DNA of 64,000 nt from Peribacillus simplex (GTDB lineage Bacteria > Bacillota > Bacilli > Bacillales > DSM-1321): NCBI RefSeq assembly GCF_001542915.1, contig NZ_LNNH01000051.1, forward strand, positions 43,353 through 107,352. Reading direction: 5' to 3'. Positions within the stretch are counted from its first letter, which is position 1; every line of letters starts with the position of its first letter. The translations under genes and the position numbers were made by a program. The notes under the pieces are model-generated. The model searched no databases and had not been told where the DNA came from. It was given only the letters and a program-made list of their open reading frames with translations. Positions 44,878 through 53,400 of the stretch are shown here, piece after piece.

Positions 44878-44917
44878 GTTCAGTACCCCAGCCTGAACAG
44901 GTAAGGGGCACCTTTTT
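44878..44917 (+). other. Plus-strand hairpin with T run opposite the ptsI 3' end, two mutually exclusive stems
   Basis: GTTCAG (44878-44883) can pair with CTGAAC (44893-44898). Alternatively GTACCCC (44883-44889) can pair with GGGGCAC (44905-44911) just before CTTTTTT. The second looks like an intrinsic terminator for a plus-strand transcript, though no plus-strand gene is present. On the minus strand it would be a hairpin just after the ptsI stop. Confidence 0.45.
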
Positions 44918-44931
44918 TCACTATTGGTTTA

Positions 44932-46647
44932 TCACTTCAAAGCATTGATAACCGCTTCTTTCACGTTATCATTCGTATCCAGCTCTAAAACGTCTTGAGA
45001 TAGTTTTTGCATATCTTCAAGCGAAAGTTGGCTGATCAACGAACGTGCTTTTAGAATCGAAGTCGCACTCATCGAAAATTCATCAAGTCCAAGACCGATC
45101 AGGATCGGGATGGCCACTTCATCTCCAGCCATCTCTCCGCACATTCCTGCCCATTTTCCTTCTTTATGAGCTGCATCGATGACCATTTTGACCAGACGTA
45201 AAATCGCTGGGTTATATGGTTGATATAAATAAGATACTCTCTCATTCATTCTATCGGCAGCCATCGTATATTGGATCAAGTCATTGGTACCGATGCTGAA
45301 GAAATCGACTTCCTTAGCAAAAACGTCCGCCATAACGGCTGTTGAAGGAATCTCAACCATGATGCCGACTTCAATGTTTTCAGCAACTTGAATACCGCCA
45401 TCAAGCAATTCCTGTCTGACTTCAGCCATAACGGCTTTCGCATCGCGGAATTCAGCCAATGTGGCAATCATCGGGAACATGATTTTCAAATCCCCGTGAA
45501 CGCTTGCTCTTAGAAGGGCACGGAGCTGGGTCCGGAATATCTCTTGTTCATTAAGGCAAAGGCGAATCGCACGGTATCCAAGGAAAGGATTCATTTCCTT
45601 AGGGAGCTCTAAGTAAGGCAGTTCCTTGTCTCCGCCAATATCAAGCGTGCGGACGACTACAGGCTTTCCTGACATTCCTTCCAGTACCGCTTTGTATGCC
45701 TCGAACTGTTCTTCTTCACTAGGGAAGTCACTCCTGCCCATATAAAGGAACTCGGTACGGTATAACCCTATTCCTTCACCGCCGTTTTGATGTACGCCTT
45801 CTAAGTCTTTCGGCGTCCCTATGTTGGCAGCCAATTCAACATGATGGCCATCTTTTGTAGCCGTTTGTTCATGAACCAGCTTGGCCCACTCAGCCTTTTG
45901 CTTGGCATAGGCAACTTGTTCCTCTTCGTAGCGTTTCACCAATTCCGGAGTAGGATTGATATGAACTTCACCCTTTAAACCGTCTATGATGACCAAATCT
46001 CCATTTTCAATGGAAGATGTTACTGTTTTTGCGCCAACGATAGCTGGAATCTCCAATGAACGGGCCATGATGGCTGAATGGGATGTACGTCCACCAATAT
46101 CGGTCGTAAACCCTTTCACGTAAACCGGATTCAGCTGAGCTGTATCCGAAGGAGTCAAATCCTCGGCAATGATGATCACTTCTTCGGCAATCAAGCTCGG
46201 ATTGGGGATATGGACACCTAAGAGATGTGACAGTACCCTCTTCGTGACGTCGCGGATATCTGCCGCACGTTCCTTCATGTACTCATTATCCATTTGCTCG
46301 AACATCGTAATGAACATGCTTGCTGTCTCGTTCAGAGAAAACTCGGCATTGACTTTATCGGATTGTATTTTATCGGAAATCGGGTTGATAAGCTCGGGAT
46401 CTGCCAATACGAGCAAGTGCGCGTCAAAAATAGCGGCTTTATCCGCCCCTAGATCTTTTTCGGCTTTATCCCTGATAACCTCTAATTCAACCGTTGACTT
46501 ATGAATAGCTTCCTTAAAACGGGATATTTCCGCCTGAACGTCTTCTATGTTTCTTTTTTCGATCGTTAAATCCGGCTCTGTAAGGCGATAGGCTTTAGCG
46601 ATGGCTATCCCATTTGAAGCTGCTATTCCACTAATCAAAGTGGACAT
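44932..46647 (-). CDS. ptsI: PTS enzyme I, phosphoenolpyruvate-protein phosphotransferase
   Basis: A 571-residue enzyme that starts the PTS phosphorylation chain. N-terminal domain with the phospho-His motif [21 protein letters not shown] (His at about 190). The C-terminal PEP-binding barrel has [17 protein letters not shown], the [11 protein letters not shown] segment, [17 protein letters not shown] and the active-site Cys in [11 protein letters not shown]. The start overlaps the ptsH stop by one base (TAATG). Confidence 0.97.
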   Translation of the reverse strand: MSTLISGIAASNGIAIAKAYRLTEPDLTIEKRNIEDVQAEISRFKEAIHKSTVELEVIRDKAEKDLGADKAAIFDAHLLVLADPELINPISDKIQSDKVNAEFSLNETASMFITMFEQMDNEYMKERAADIRDVTKRVLSHLLGVHIPNPSLIAEEVIIIAEDLTPSDTAQLNPVYVKGFTTDIGGRTSHSAIMARSLEIPAIVGAKTVTSSIENGDLVIIDGLKGEVHINPTPELVKRYEEEQVAYAKQKAEWAKLVHEQTATKDGHHVELAANIGTPKDLEGVHQNGGEGIGLYRTEFLYMGRSDFPSEEEQFEAYKAVLEGMSGKPVVVRTLDIGGDKELPYLELPKEMNPFLGYRAIRLCLNEQEIFRTQLRALLRASVHGDLKIMFPMIATLAEFRDAKAVMAEVRQELLDGGIQVAENIEVGIMVEIPSTAVMADVFAKEVDFFSIGTNDLIQYTMAADRMNERVSYLYQPYNPAILRLVKMVIDAAHKEGKWAGMCGEMAGDEVAIPILIGLGLDEFSMSATSILKARSLISQLSLEDMQKLSQDVLELDTNDNVKEAVINALK

Positions 46648-46913
46648 TATTCTGCTAGTCCTTCTCTGTTCAATGTATCAGCTAGTGTATTTAGAGCATC
46701 GTTTTCATCGCTTCCTTCAGCAGAGATCGTGATTTCTGCATCTTTGCCAATACCTAGGGACATTACGCCCATGATGGATTTAAGGTTCACTTTTTTCTCT
46801 TTATATGCAAGGTTAATATCTGAATCGAATTTTCCTGCAGCTTGTACAAGTAATGTAGCTGGACGTGCGTGAATTCCTGTTTCTGCTGTTACTGTAAATG
46901 TTTTTTCTACCAT
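46647..46913 (-). CDS. ptsH: PTS phosphocarrier protein HPr
   Basis: An 88-residue protein identical in length to B. subtilis HPr. His15 lies in [16 protein letters not shown] and the regulatory Ser46 in [13 protein letters not shown]. It relays phosphate from enzyme I to sugar permeases, and HPr(Ser-P) is the CcpA corepressor acting at cre sites such as the one at SR1. ATG at 46913 with AAAGGAG 10 bases upstream; the in-frame TTG further up abuts that site. Confidence 0.97.
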   Translation of the reverse strand: MVEKTFTVTAETGIHARPATLLVQAAGKFDSDINLAYKEKKVNLKSIMGVMSLGIGKDAEITISAEGSDENDALNTLADTLNREGLAE

Positions 46914-47115
46914 ATGAATCAATCTCCTTTAAGATAAATTAACAAAATAGGTTATGTAAGGGGTCTCTCGATCCAATCAGGAAAAAGAAATGCCCTTTTC
47001 CTTATCAGAATAGCATTATCATACCCAACAAACAAACCAAAACTATTCAGTACCTAAAAATAGTACAAAAATATAGATGGAACTGCAACTATTACTTATT
47101 AGAATTTTTCAATGA

Positions 47116-47901
47116 TTAAATGCAAAGCTGCGCATTTTTGGTAAAAAAGGCTCTAAAACTCAGCATGATGAAAAGGACAACCGTCAATGAGACACTCCCG
47201 AGAATCCCGATAAGGATGGCAATCTGGTATTCAATAGCAATAAGCGGGCTTATCCCCGACATGATCTGCCCTGTCATCATACCGGGAAGGAAAATGATCC
47301 CCATCCCCAGCATATTGTTCAATGTCGGGAGCACCGCCGAGTCGAATGCTGCATCCACATGACTTTTTACAGCCCTCGCAGGAGTCGCCCCAAGCATGAG
47401 CATCGCTTCTACTTTGTCACGATTATCGGTAATCCCTCCATGAAGGGTTTTAAGCGCTAATGTCACACCAGTCATCGCATTCCCGACAATCATTCCGGCG
47501 ATTGGAATGAAATACCTTGGCTCGTACCAGGGGGTGAAATGAATCACGACCAAGTTAAAATAAAACAAGGCTGCCATCGGTCCTGTCAGCATACTTAGGA
47601 TAACCATCCTTTTGATTTTCTTATTGGGCGTGAATGGAACTTGCTTAAAAATATTATGGATGGAGAACAGAGCCATCACGCATAAAAATGCCAAGGAGAG
47701 CAATGGCTGGGGATTTTCAAAGATATACGTCAAAACATACCCGGCAAGGATGAGTTGGGCCGTCATCCGCACCGTAGCGAGAATGATTTGCTTCTCCCTT
47801 GAAATCCCCCTCCATTTCACGATGATGAGCAGGACGATAACGAAGATATACGCTGCACTAAGACGCCAGAACTCAATATCTATTATTCCATTTCCCTCCA
47901 T
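47116..47901 (-). CDS. fetB: FetB-like iron/metal export permease (UPF0014)
   Basis: A 261-residue membrane protein with about seven helices. The UPF0014/FetB core is recognisable: ATVRMTAQLILAGYVLTYIF, PIAGMIVGNAMTGVTLALK, EAMLMLGATPARAV and NNMLGMGIIFLPGMMTGQIMSG. In E. coli FetAB exports iron under oxidative stress; the exact substrate here is inferred. Its start overlaps the fetA stop by one base (TAATG). It is convergent with nothing and ends 200 bases before ptsH. Confidence 0.9.
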   Translation of the reverse strand: MEGNGIIDIEFWRLSAAYIFVIVLLIIVKWRGISREKQIILATVRMTAQLILAGYVLTYIFENPQPLLSLAFLCVMALFSIHNIFKQVPFTPNKKIKRMVILSMLTGPMAALFYFNLVVIHFTPWYEPRYFIPIAGMIVGNAMTGVTLALKTLHGGITDNRDKVEAMLMLGATPARAVKSHVDAAFDSAVLPTLNNMLGMGIIFLPGMMTGQIMSGISPLIAIEYQIAILIGILGSVSLTVVLFIMLSFRAFFTKNAQLCI

Positions 47902-48533
47902 TAATACTCACCTTCCTTCGCCTTTTTCAACGTGATTGTGTTTTGGGCGCATATTTCGGCAAGTTGTTTAGAATGGGTAATCATGATGACCGTTCCCTTA
48001 TCCCGTTTCACTTCCTCTAAAAACCGGCTCATGACCTTCAGCTCTGTCTCCTCATCAAGAGCTGCTGTCGGTTCATCCAATAAATACACTTCTGGTTTCA
48101 ACAAAAGCACTCTCGCAAGTGAAAGCCTTTGCTTCTCACCTCCAGAAAGATTCCCTGCCCCATCTGATAAGGACTTATGCAGTTGGACCGTTTCAAGCGC
48201 TTTCAACAATACGGCCTCATCCTTCTTTTCCCGTTCCGTCATTTCCAGGCCCGCCTGAAGGTTTTCCCCAATCGTTCCCGGTAACGTGAATGACGTTTGA
48301 GACAGCATCGTGACTTTACGCCTTAACTCGATCGGATTGAAACGATCGAGCGGCTGCTCTTGATAGAAGATCGAACCGCTATCCGGATCATCCATCCTGT
48401 TCAATAACCGGAGTAAAGACGTCTTTCCCGCTCCGCTTTCTCCAGTCAAGCAGGTAACCATCCCAGCTGATATTTTCAAATGATCGATATGCAGAATCCC
48501 TTTATACCTGATTTTTTCGAGCCTAAACGTCAT
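47901..48533 (-). CDS. fetA: FetA-like ABC transporter ATPase
   Basis: A 210-residue ABC ATPase: Walker A GESGAGKTSLLRLL, Q-loop MLSQTSFTLPGTI, signature LSGGEKQRLSLARVL, Walker B VYLLDEPTAALDEE and H-loop MITHSKQLA. It pairs with the FetB-like permease downstream through overlapping stop and start codons. GGAGG lies about 13 bases before the ATG. It is divergent from the nuclease gene; the 180-base spacer shows no recognisable operator. Confidence 0.92.
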   Translation of the reverse strand: MTFRLEKIRYKGILHIDHLKISAGMVTCLTGESGAGKTSLLRLLNRMDDPDSGSIFYQEQPLDRFNPIELRRKVTMLSQTSFTLPGTIGENLQAGLEMTEREKKDEAVLLKALETVQLHKSLSDGAGNLSGGEKQRLSLARVLLLKPEVYLLDEPTAALDEETELKVMSRFLEEVKRDKGTVIMITHSKQLAEICAQNTITLKKAKEGEY

Positions 48534-48714
48534 GATTTAAGTCTTCCTCCCCTGCCCCTCTTATCCATTATAAGAAACTACCGGCGTTTGGGGTAGCAAG
48601 GAAACTCAAATTTAAACTTTTTTCGTTTTCTTTCCCTTTTTTATAGGTTAGTATTATTTCTGCCGATTAGATCCATGACTGACTGACAAAACATCTTTGA
48701 AACGGAGGACGATC

Positions 48715-49542
48715 ATGAACGGAAATTCCTTTATACAAACTTATTTGCACGCAATTCTCATGAGTGCATTCTGCCTGTTCATCTTGACTGGCTGCCAGGG
48801 AACAGTAGATAGCCTGGGAAATGGATCGACACAAGAAACCTCGAAGTCCAACGGAGACGTCCAATCCAGTACAGATTCGCCTGTCCATGAAGAAAAGGGA
48901 GAAACCTTCACAGCCAAAATCGTCAGGGTGGTTGACGGTGATACTGTAAAAATCAAACTGGAGAATGGAAATGAAGAAACGGTCAGGCTTTTGTTGATCG
49001 ATACACCGGAAACCGTTCACCCTTCCAAGCCGGTACAGCCGTTTGGGCCGGAAGCAAGCAAGTTCACCAAGGAATTAATGCCTGCAGGATCTACCGTGGA
49101 AGTGGAAACCGGTATTGGTGAAAGAGATAAATATGGTCGGCTGCTCGCCTATTTTTATGTGAATGGAAAAATGGTGAATGAGCTCCTGCTTGAAAAAGGA
49201 TTGGCAAGAGTCGCCTATGTATACGCACCGAATACTAAATATCTGGATGAATTGGAGTCTATTCAGAAACAAGCCCAAAAAGAGAGAATTGGCATTTGGT
49301 CACTTGAAGACTATGCCACTTCAAAAGGATTTGATGATTCGAAGACTGATGAAGCCTCAAAGGGGGAATCCACTGGGACATTAGCTTGCAGCAATCCCAA
49401 AATTAAAGGGAATATAAATTCTAAAGGCAATAAAATCTATCACCTTCCTTCCGGCCAATATTACGATATAACCAAAGCGGAGGAAATGTTTTGTACCGAA
49501 CAAGACGCACAAGAAGCGGGATTCCGTAAATCGCAGCGGTAA
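48715..49542 (+). CDS. Thermonuclease-family lipoprotein
   Basis: A 275-residue protein. N-terminal signal with lipobox ILTGC, Ser/Gly-rich linker, then a staphylococcal-nuclease (SNc) domain at about 60-190. RVVDGDTVKIKL and LLIDTPETVHPSKPVQPFG carry the Ca2+/catalytic Asp and Arg-region residues, and RDKYGRLLAYFYVNG the second active segment. The C-terminus (CSNPKIKGNINSKGNKIYHL ... FCTEQDAQEAGFRKS) is a Cys-containing module common in this family. It should degrade extracellular nucleic acid at the cell surface. ATG at 48715 has ACGGAGGACGATC upstream. Confidence 0.92.
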   Translation: MNGNSFIQTYLHAILMSAFCLFILTGCQGTVDSLGNGSTQETSKSNGDVQSSTDSPVHEEKGETFTAKIVRVVDGDTVKIKLENGNEETVRLLLIDTPETVHPSKPVQPFGPEASKFTKELMPAGSTVEVETGIGERDKYGRLLAYFYVNGKMVNELLLEKGLARVAYVYAPNTKYLDELESIQKQAQKERIGIWSLEDYATSKGFDDSKTDEASKGESTGTLACSNPKIKGNINSKGNKIYHLPSGQYYDITKAEEMFCTEQDAQEAGFRKSQR

Positions 49543-49952
49543 TGACATACCGTCGAAGAGCCGATTTTGGGAAACTCTGCACGTGCTGTAGAAGTATGTA
49601 AAGGGGATACATAATGAAATATACAGGAATGAAGCATTTCGATTCAGCTTCTCTCCACCGATTCCTGGTTTATTCAGCATTATATACCTACACTACTTAA
49701 AACATGAAACAGAATGGGGACGCTGCCTTCAATCATGAAGAGAGCCTATCCAACCTGGAATCAAGCCCATTTTTCCCTTATCTTGAAAATGGACAGTATC
49801 ATGGCATTAATTTTATTATTTGTTGGATGGCAGCCTCCCTTTAGGCCTGTCATTTTTCTCGAAATGCCTTTTCGCTAAAGCATTTCCAATCAGATATGGT
49901 AAAAGCACCCGGGAATACATGAAAGTGCACTTTCCAGAGGCAGTTGTGCTTT
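49543..49952 (+). other. Spacer between the nuclease and sigma-factor genes
   Basis: 410 bases with no accepted gene. A 28-codon ORF at 49614 (start MKYTGMKHFDSASLHRF) has a fair AAAGGGG site but no other support. No clear terminator follows the nuclease gene. Confidence 0.35.
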
Positions 49953-50447
49953 ATGACGGATTTTTCGAAAATTACAACGAAATTCACCCCGATGATCCAT
50001 CACATTATCCGATCTCTTTCCATTTATAAAAATAAGGAAGAGTATTTCCAAGTAGGGTTGATCGCCCTCTGGGAGTCTTATCGGAATTTCAATGCGGACC
50101 AAGGACAATTCCATAACTACGCCTATACTGTCATCAAAGGCCGCATCATGAATGAATTGAAGAACCATCATAAATATGAAACCAACAACAAACCATATGA
50201 TGCCGTCAACCTTGAAATCATAGATCCCCTTTCCATACACGAAGAGGCCTTCAAGAATGAAAATCTATTAACCTACACCGAAGGGTTGACCTTAAATCAG
50301 CAAAGATGGCTTTTGCAAACCTACTTGCAAAATAAAACAGTAACCGAAATCGCCTATATATACCAGGTATCCCCATCAGCCGTCAAATCATGGAGAAAGT
50401 CGGCTTTAGTCAAATTGAGAAGGCAATTGCAAGTTGATTGTAAATGA
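49953..50447 (+). CDS. Small sigma-70-family RNA polymerase sigma factor
   Basis: About 164 residues. Region 2 is visible at about 15-75 (IYKNKEEYFQVGLIALWESYRNFN, FHNYAYTVIKGRIMNELKNH). Region 4 helix-turn-helix follows at about 105-160 (LNQQRWLLQTYLQNKTVTEIAYIYQVSPSAVKSWRKSALVKLRRQL). It lacks regions 1 and 3, like ECF or Xpf/ComX-like factors. Its regulon is unknown and no anti-sigma gene is adjacent. Start choice is weak: ATG at 49953 has GAGG 12 bases upstream; TTG at 49944 abuts that GAGG. Confidence 0.82.
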   Translation: MTDFSKITTKFTPMIHHIIRSLSIYKNKEEYFQVGLIALWESYRNFNADQGQFHNYAYTVIKGRIMNELKNHHKYETNNKPYDAVNLEIIDPLSIHEEAFKNENLLTYTEGLTLNQQRWLLQTYLQNKTVTEIAYIYQVSPSAVKSWRKSALVKLRRQLQVDCK

Positions 50448-50451
50448 TGGA

Positions 50452-50478
50452 AGGGTGGCTCAAATAATGAGCCACCCT
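50452..50478. terminator. Hairpin between convergent sigma-factor and 65-residue genes
   Basis: AGGGTGGCTCA and TGAGCCACCCT form a perfect 11-base stem with a 5-base loop. Neither strand has a good T run, so it is a hairpin of likely but unproven terminator function. Confidence 0.55.
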
Positions 50479-50493
50479 CCCCTCTTCCTTATA

Positions 50494-50691
50494 TCAGCTT
50501 CTCGCTTCTTCTAAATACGTATAGATGATTACACCGTCATGTTGTGCATTTCCTCGGAAATGCTTAAAGTCTTCCCTGTTCACAAGTACCTCACGAAACC
50601 CTAAAAAATCTTCCTTTGAGATCCTGAATTCATCGATTTCACGATTTGCCAGTTTACTCAGTACTTCATTTGCTTCGTCTGCATTCATCAT
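50494..50691 (-). CDS. Small protein of unknown function
   Basis: A 65-residue soluble protein (MMNADEANEVLSKLANREID ... GVIIYTYLEEARS). It appears helical followed by a short beta end. ATG at 50691 has AAGGGGATC upstream; the frame is open 23 more codons with no ribosome site. I do not recognise the family. The good start signal and balanced composition favour a real gene. Confidence 0.65.
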   Translation of the reverse strand: MMNADEANEVLSKLANREIDEFRISKEDFLGFREVLVNREDFKHFRGNAQHDGVIIYTYLEEARS

Positions 50692-51141
50692 ATGATCCCC
50701 TTTTTTTCTAAATAAGCTTCCATCCATTTGACAGGAGAAATTCCGTTTCCATTTTATCATAAGCTTGGCACTTTATTTAAATCAGAATTTTTTGGGCATA
50801 CTTGCTACATTATTCTTTACGTATGCTTTAAAATAGTGCAAACTGTATAGTAAAATATCATAATGTAAAATGTTTGGCATTTTTTGTACATAGGAATACA
50901 TACTGGTCAGAACACATCCATATGCAAGATCTACCAAATAAAGCGTTATCATTACACTCGCTTCATGACAAGAAAGGCTCCATCCTTAACAATTTAGCAT
51001 ACTGTACCGACAGAAGAGATGTCCAATGCTTTTACTTGCACTCCCCCACGTCAAAATCTAAACGGCAAGATGTTCGAATAATCCAATTACTCCATAATTA
51101 CTTTTTAATCATTGGAAACGAAATGGGAAAGGATGATTACC
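50692..51141. other. Divergent spacer upstream of ykvS
   Basis: 450 bases, AT-rich between 50780 and 50880 with several TATAAT-like boxes, presumably promoters for both flanking genes. An open frame from a TTG at 50874 overlaps ykvS out of frame and lacks a ribosome site. No hairpin of note was seen. Confidence 0.4.
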
Positions 51142-51318
51142 ATGAAGAAAGCGGAAGTTGGAAATATCATTGAATTTAGAGAAGGCTTAAAAGGAATCGT
51201 CGAGAAAGTGAACGAGAACTCCGTAATCGTGGACGTCACGTATATGGAAAATTATCGTGATTTGGAACTTGAACAAAAAACCGTCGTCAATCATAAAAAT
51301 TATAAAATTATCGGATAA
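51142..51318 (+). CDS. ykvS: DUF2187 family protein YkvS
   Basis: A 58-residue protein (MKKAEVGNIIEFREGLKGIV, then EKVNENSVIVDVTYMENYRD, ending KNYKIIG). It matches YkvS/DUF2187, an SH3-like small-barrel family of bacilli with unknown role. ATG at 51142 has AAAGGATG upstream. The weak hairpin CCGCT... (51330-51362, AATGGTCA/TGACCATT) after it may be its terminator: AGCGGAATGGTCA and TGACCATTCCGCT pair perfectly and are followed by TTCATTTT. Confidence 0.9.
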   Translation: MKKAEVGNIIEFREGLKGIVEKVNENSVIVDVTYMENYRDLELEQKTVVNHKNYKIIG

Positions 51319-51479
51319 CTTCATCATAGCCTAGCGGAATGGTCACTAAACTGACCATTCCGCTTTCATTTTACAGCTTTGTAACTTTTCTCTGCCAAGA
51401 CCGTCTATTCTTATATGGGAAAATTCATCTTCCACAACTATCTTGCATGAACTCCAAACAGAAGGGTGAGATCCAAAAC

Positions 51480-52106
51480 ATGATCAATCGGAAAATTCAC
51501 ATAGGCTGTGCCATATTGACGGGCTTACTTTTAACTGGCTGTGGAGCGGCCAAAGACGATAGCCAAGATGCGCCCAAAGAACATGTCGATAAAGAAGATA
51601 ATGAAAATCATTCAGCTCATCAAGAAAATGGCAGTCCTGAAAAAAACAACAAAGTAAGACTGATGGAAAAGAATTTGCAATATAAGAGTAATGGCAGGAC
51701 CATAGAAAAAACGGCGTTCCTAAAAAAAAGTAACAACCAACCATTTAGCCTCTATGTTCTGCAGCAGTTCAAGTTAAGTGCCGAAGAACCTGGAAAAGAT
51801 GTTCTCGTCTTGAATGAAGATGACTCGATATTCATGCGGATCGAGTTGCTGGCAAGGGACACCGATTGGGATGAAGCGGAAGAAAACACTAAACTCCAAC
51901 TGAAAAGTCTTTCAGGAACGATTTCGGATCCAGGGCTTGATGTGGGGAACGGAACTGGATTTGAAGTGAAGAATGGGGATGAAGTCATAACATCCGTATT
52001 GATCAAAAATGAAAATGAACCCCTCCGCTTGACCATGTTCACGCAAAAAGATAAGGATTACCGGGATGCTTTCCTGGAAATGGCCCAGACGCTTTCGAAA
52101 GATTGA
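51480..52106 (+). CDS. Lipoprotein of unknown function
   Basis: A 208-residue protein. N-terminal MINRKIHIGCAILTGLLLTG with Cys next (lipobox LLTGC), then a charged linker rich in Asp, Glu, His and Lys. A globular domain of about 140 residues follows (NLQYKSNGRTIEKTAFLKKS ... DAFLEMAQTLSKD). I do not recognise the family. ATG at 51480 has AAGGGTGAG 9 bases upstream; 47 more upstream codons are open without support. Confidence 0.75.
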   Translation: MINRKIHIGCAILTGLLLTGCGAAKDDSQDAPKEHVDKEDNENHSAHQENGSPEKNNKVRLMEKNLQYKSNGRTIEKTAFLKKSNNQPFSLYVLQQFKLSAEEPGKDVLVLNEDDSIFMRIELLARDTDWDEAEENTKLQLKSLSGTISDPGLDVGNGTGFEVKNGDEVITSVLIKNENEPLRLTMFTQKDKDYRDAFLEMAQTLSKD

Positions 52107-52151
52107 CCCTCCTATCTTGGGAAGGAGGCTAAGGAAATGCCCCGTTTCTCC

Positions 52152-53192
52152 TTACTCCTTTCCTGCCTTGCTTTTCCATACCAACATTAAAAAAAGCAGG
52201 CTGATGTATCCAAAAACCGGATAAATATAGCCTAATAACCTTCCATATCCAAATTCGCCTATCCCTAACGCTATTAAGAAAATCAATGCAATGATCAATA
52301 TGCTTGGCAATTTAATATACCGGCTTATTTGCCTCTGTAATCCATATATATTTCCAATCACCGAGGTGAATATTTCCCCGTAAATCACCAAAATGAACAT
52401 CCAATACAATTGGGATGCAGCAGTCCTCATGATTACCGCTGAAGGAATTTCAAAACGATTAACGTCAGGTAGCGTCATGAGCGAAAAATGCCCCGTCAAT
52501 AAAATGATGGTCAGAAAAATGCCTCCAAGAATTGCACCATGTTTGATGACCTTCTCATCGCGGACTTCATAGGCAACGGGAACAAGCACAGCTTGTGCCA
52601 ATGCAAGATTGAAGGCCGTATAGGCAAATGGGGATACTATCATTTTCAAGGTGATCACTTCATCCGGCACCTTCGTAAGATTCCTAAGGAAATCCCCGTT
52701 CCCTAATGTCGAGCAAAAAAGGATGATACTAAAACAAATCATGATCGGCACGACAAAGGAGTTGACCGTGAAAACCCCACGCATCCCCATCATCAATACC
52801 AACGATGCCAGGATGATCGTCGACCAGCTTCCTATACTTTTCGGAACGCCCAGTTGTTCTTCAAACACCGCTCCTGATCCGGAGATCATGACAGCTGTCA
52901 CGCCCAATAACATGAAGAGGAAAAAGATATTGATGATTCCGGCTATTTTTTTCCCGAAAAGGAATTGATTGAACTCCTCGTAGGATGCTGCGTTGATTCT
53001 TGCAGCAATGAGCATGATTTTCGTACCGCTAAATATGAAAATATAACCTGCTATTAAGATCCCGATAAAGCCATAAAACCCATAACGGGTAAAAAACTCG
53101 ACGATTTCTTTTCCAGTCGCAAATCCAGCACCTACCACTGTGCCTACATAAACGGCTGCAATCTGAAAAACCCCCGTCCACCTTGAAAGCAT
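52152..53192 (-). CDS. ykvI: YkvI family membrane transporter
   Basis: A 346-residue protein with about ten membrane helices and an early YVGTVVGAGFATGKEIVEFF motif typical of the APC-like YkvI family. GATAVMISGSGAVFEEQL and YTAFNLALAQAVLVPVAYEV are further conserved stretches. The fold suggests an amino-acid-type secondary transporter, substrate unknown. GGAGGGGAGCGT precedes the ATG. It neighbours mhqR/kinD, as in B. subtilis in a looser form. Confidence 0.88.
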   Translation of the reverse strand: MLSRWTGVFQIAAVYVGTVVGAGFATGKEIVEFFTRYGFYGFIGILIAGYIFIFSGTKIMLIAARINAASYEEFNQFLFGKKIAGIINIFFLFMLLGVTAVMISGSGAVFEEQLGVPKSIGSWSTIILASLVLMMGMRGVFTVNSFVVPIMICFSIILFCSTLGNGDFLRNLTKVPDEVITLKMIVSPFAYTAFNLALAQAVLVPVAYEVRDEKVIKHGAILGGIFLTIILLTGHFSLMTLPDVNRFEIPSAVIMRTAASQLYWMFILVIYGEIFTSVIGNIYGLQRQISRYIKLPSILIIALIFLIALGIGEFGYGRLLGYIYPVFGYISLLFLMLVWKSKAGKE

Positions 53193-53324
53193 ACGCTCCC
53201 CTCCTCCCTACATCTATATGTAAGGAAGATACATTTAAGACAAGCCAAGTGATATTCCTTACGCCAGGCTAGCTTTTGAACGTTAAAAAGCAAGTGCGCC
53301 ATCCATGCGAAATCCGGAACTGCA

Positions 53325-53358
53325 TAAAAAAACGCTTAAGGAAAAATCCTCAAGCGTT
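53325..53358 (-). terminator. Terminator of the M3 peptidase gene
   Basis: AACGCTTGAGGA and TCCTTAAGCGTT pair with one mismatch around TTTT, followed by TTTTTATG on the minus strand. Confidence 0.9.
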
Positions 53359-53400
53359 GTCATCAGGTACTATACCGTGACATGTAATGCTTATCATCCA

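Noticed and set aside
49614..49700. 28-codon ORF after the nuclease gene
   Set aside because: Only a fair ribosome site supports it; no promoter, terminator or motif.
50874..51173. 99-codon plus-strand ORF starting TTG
   Set aside because: No ribosome site, His/Ser-rich chance composition, and it overlaps ykvS out of frame.
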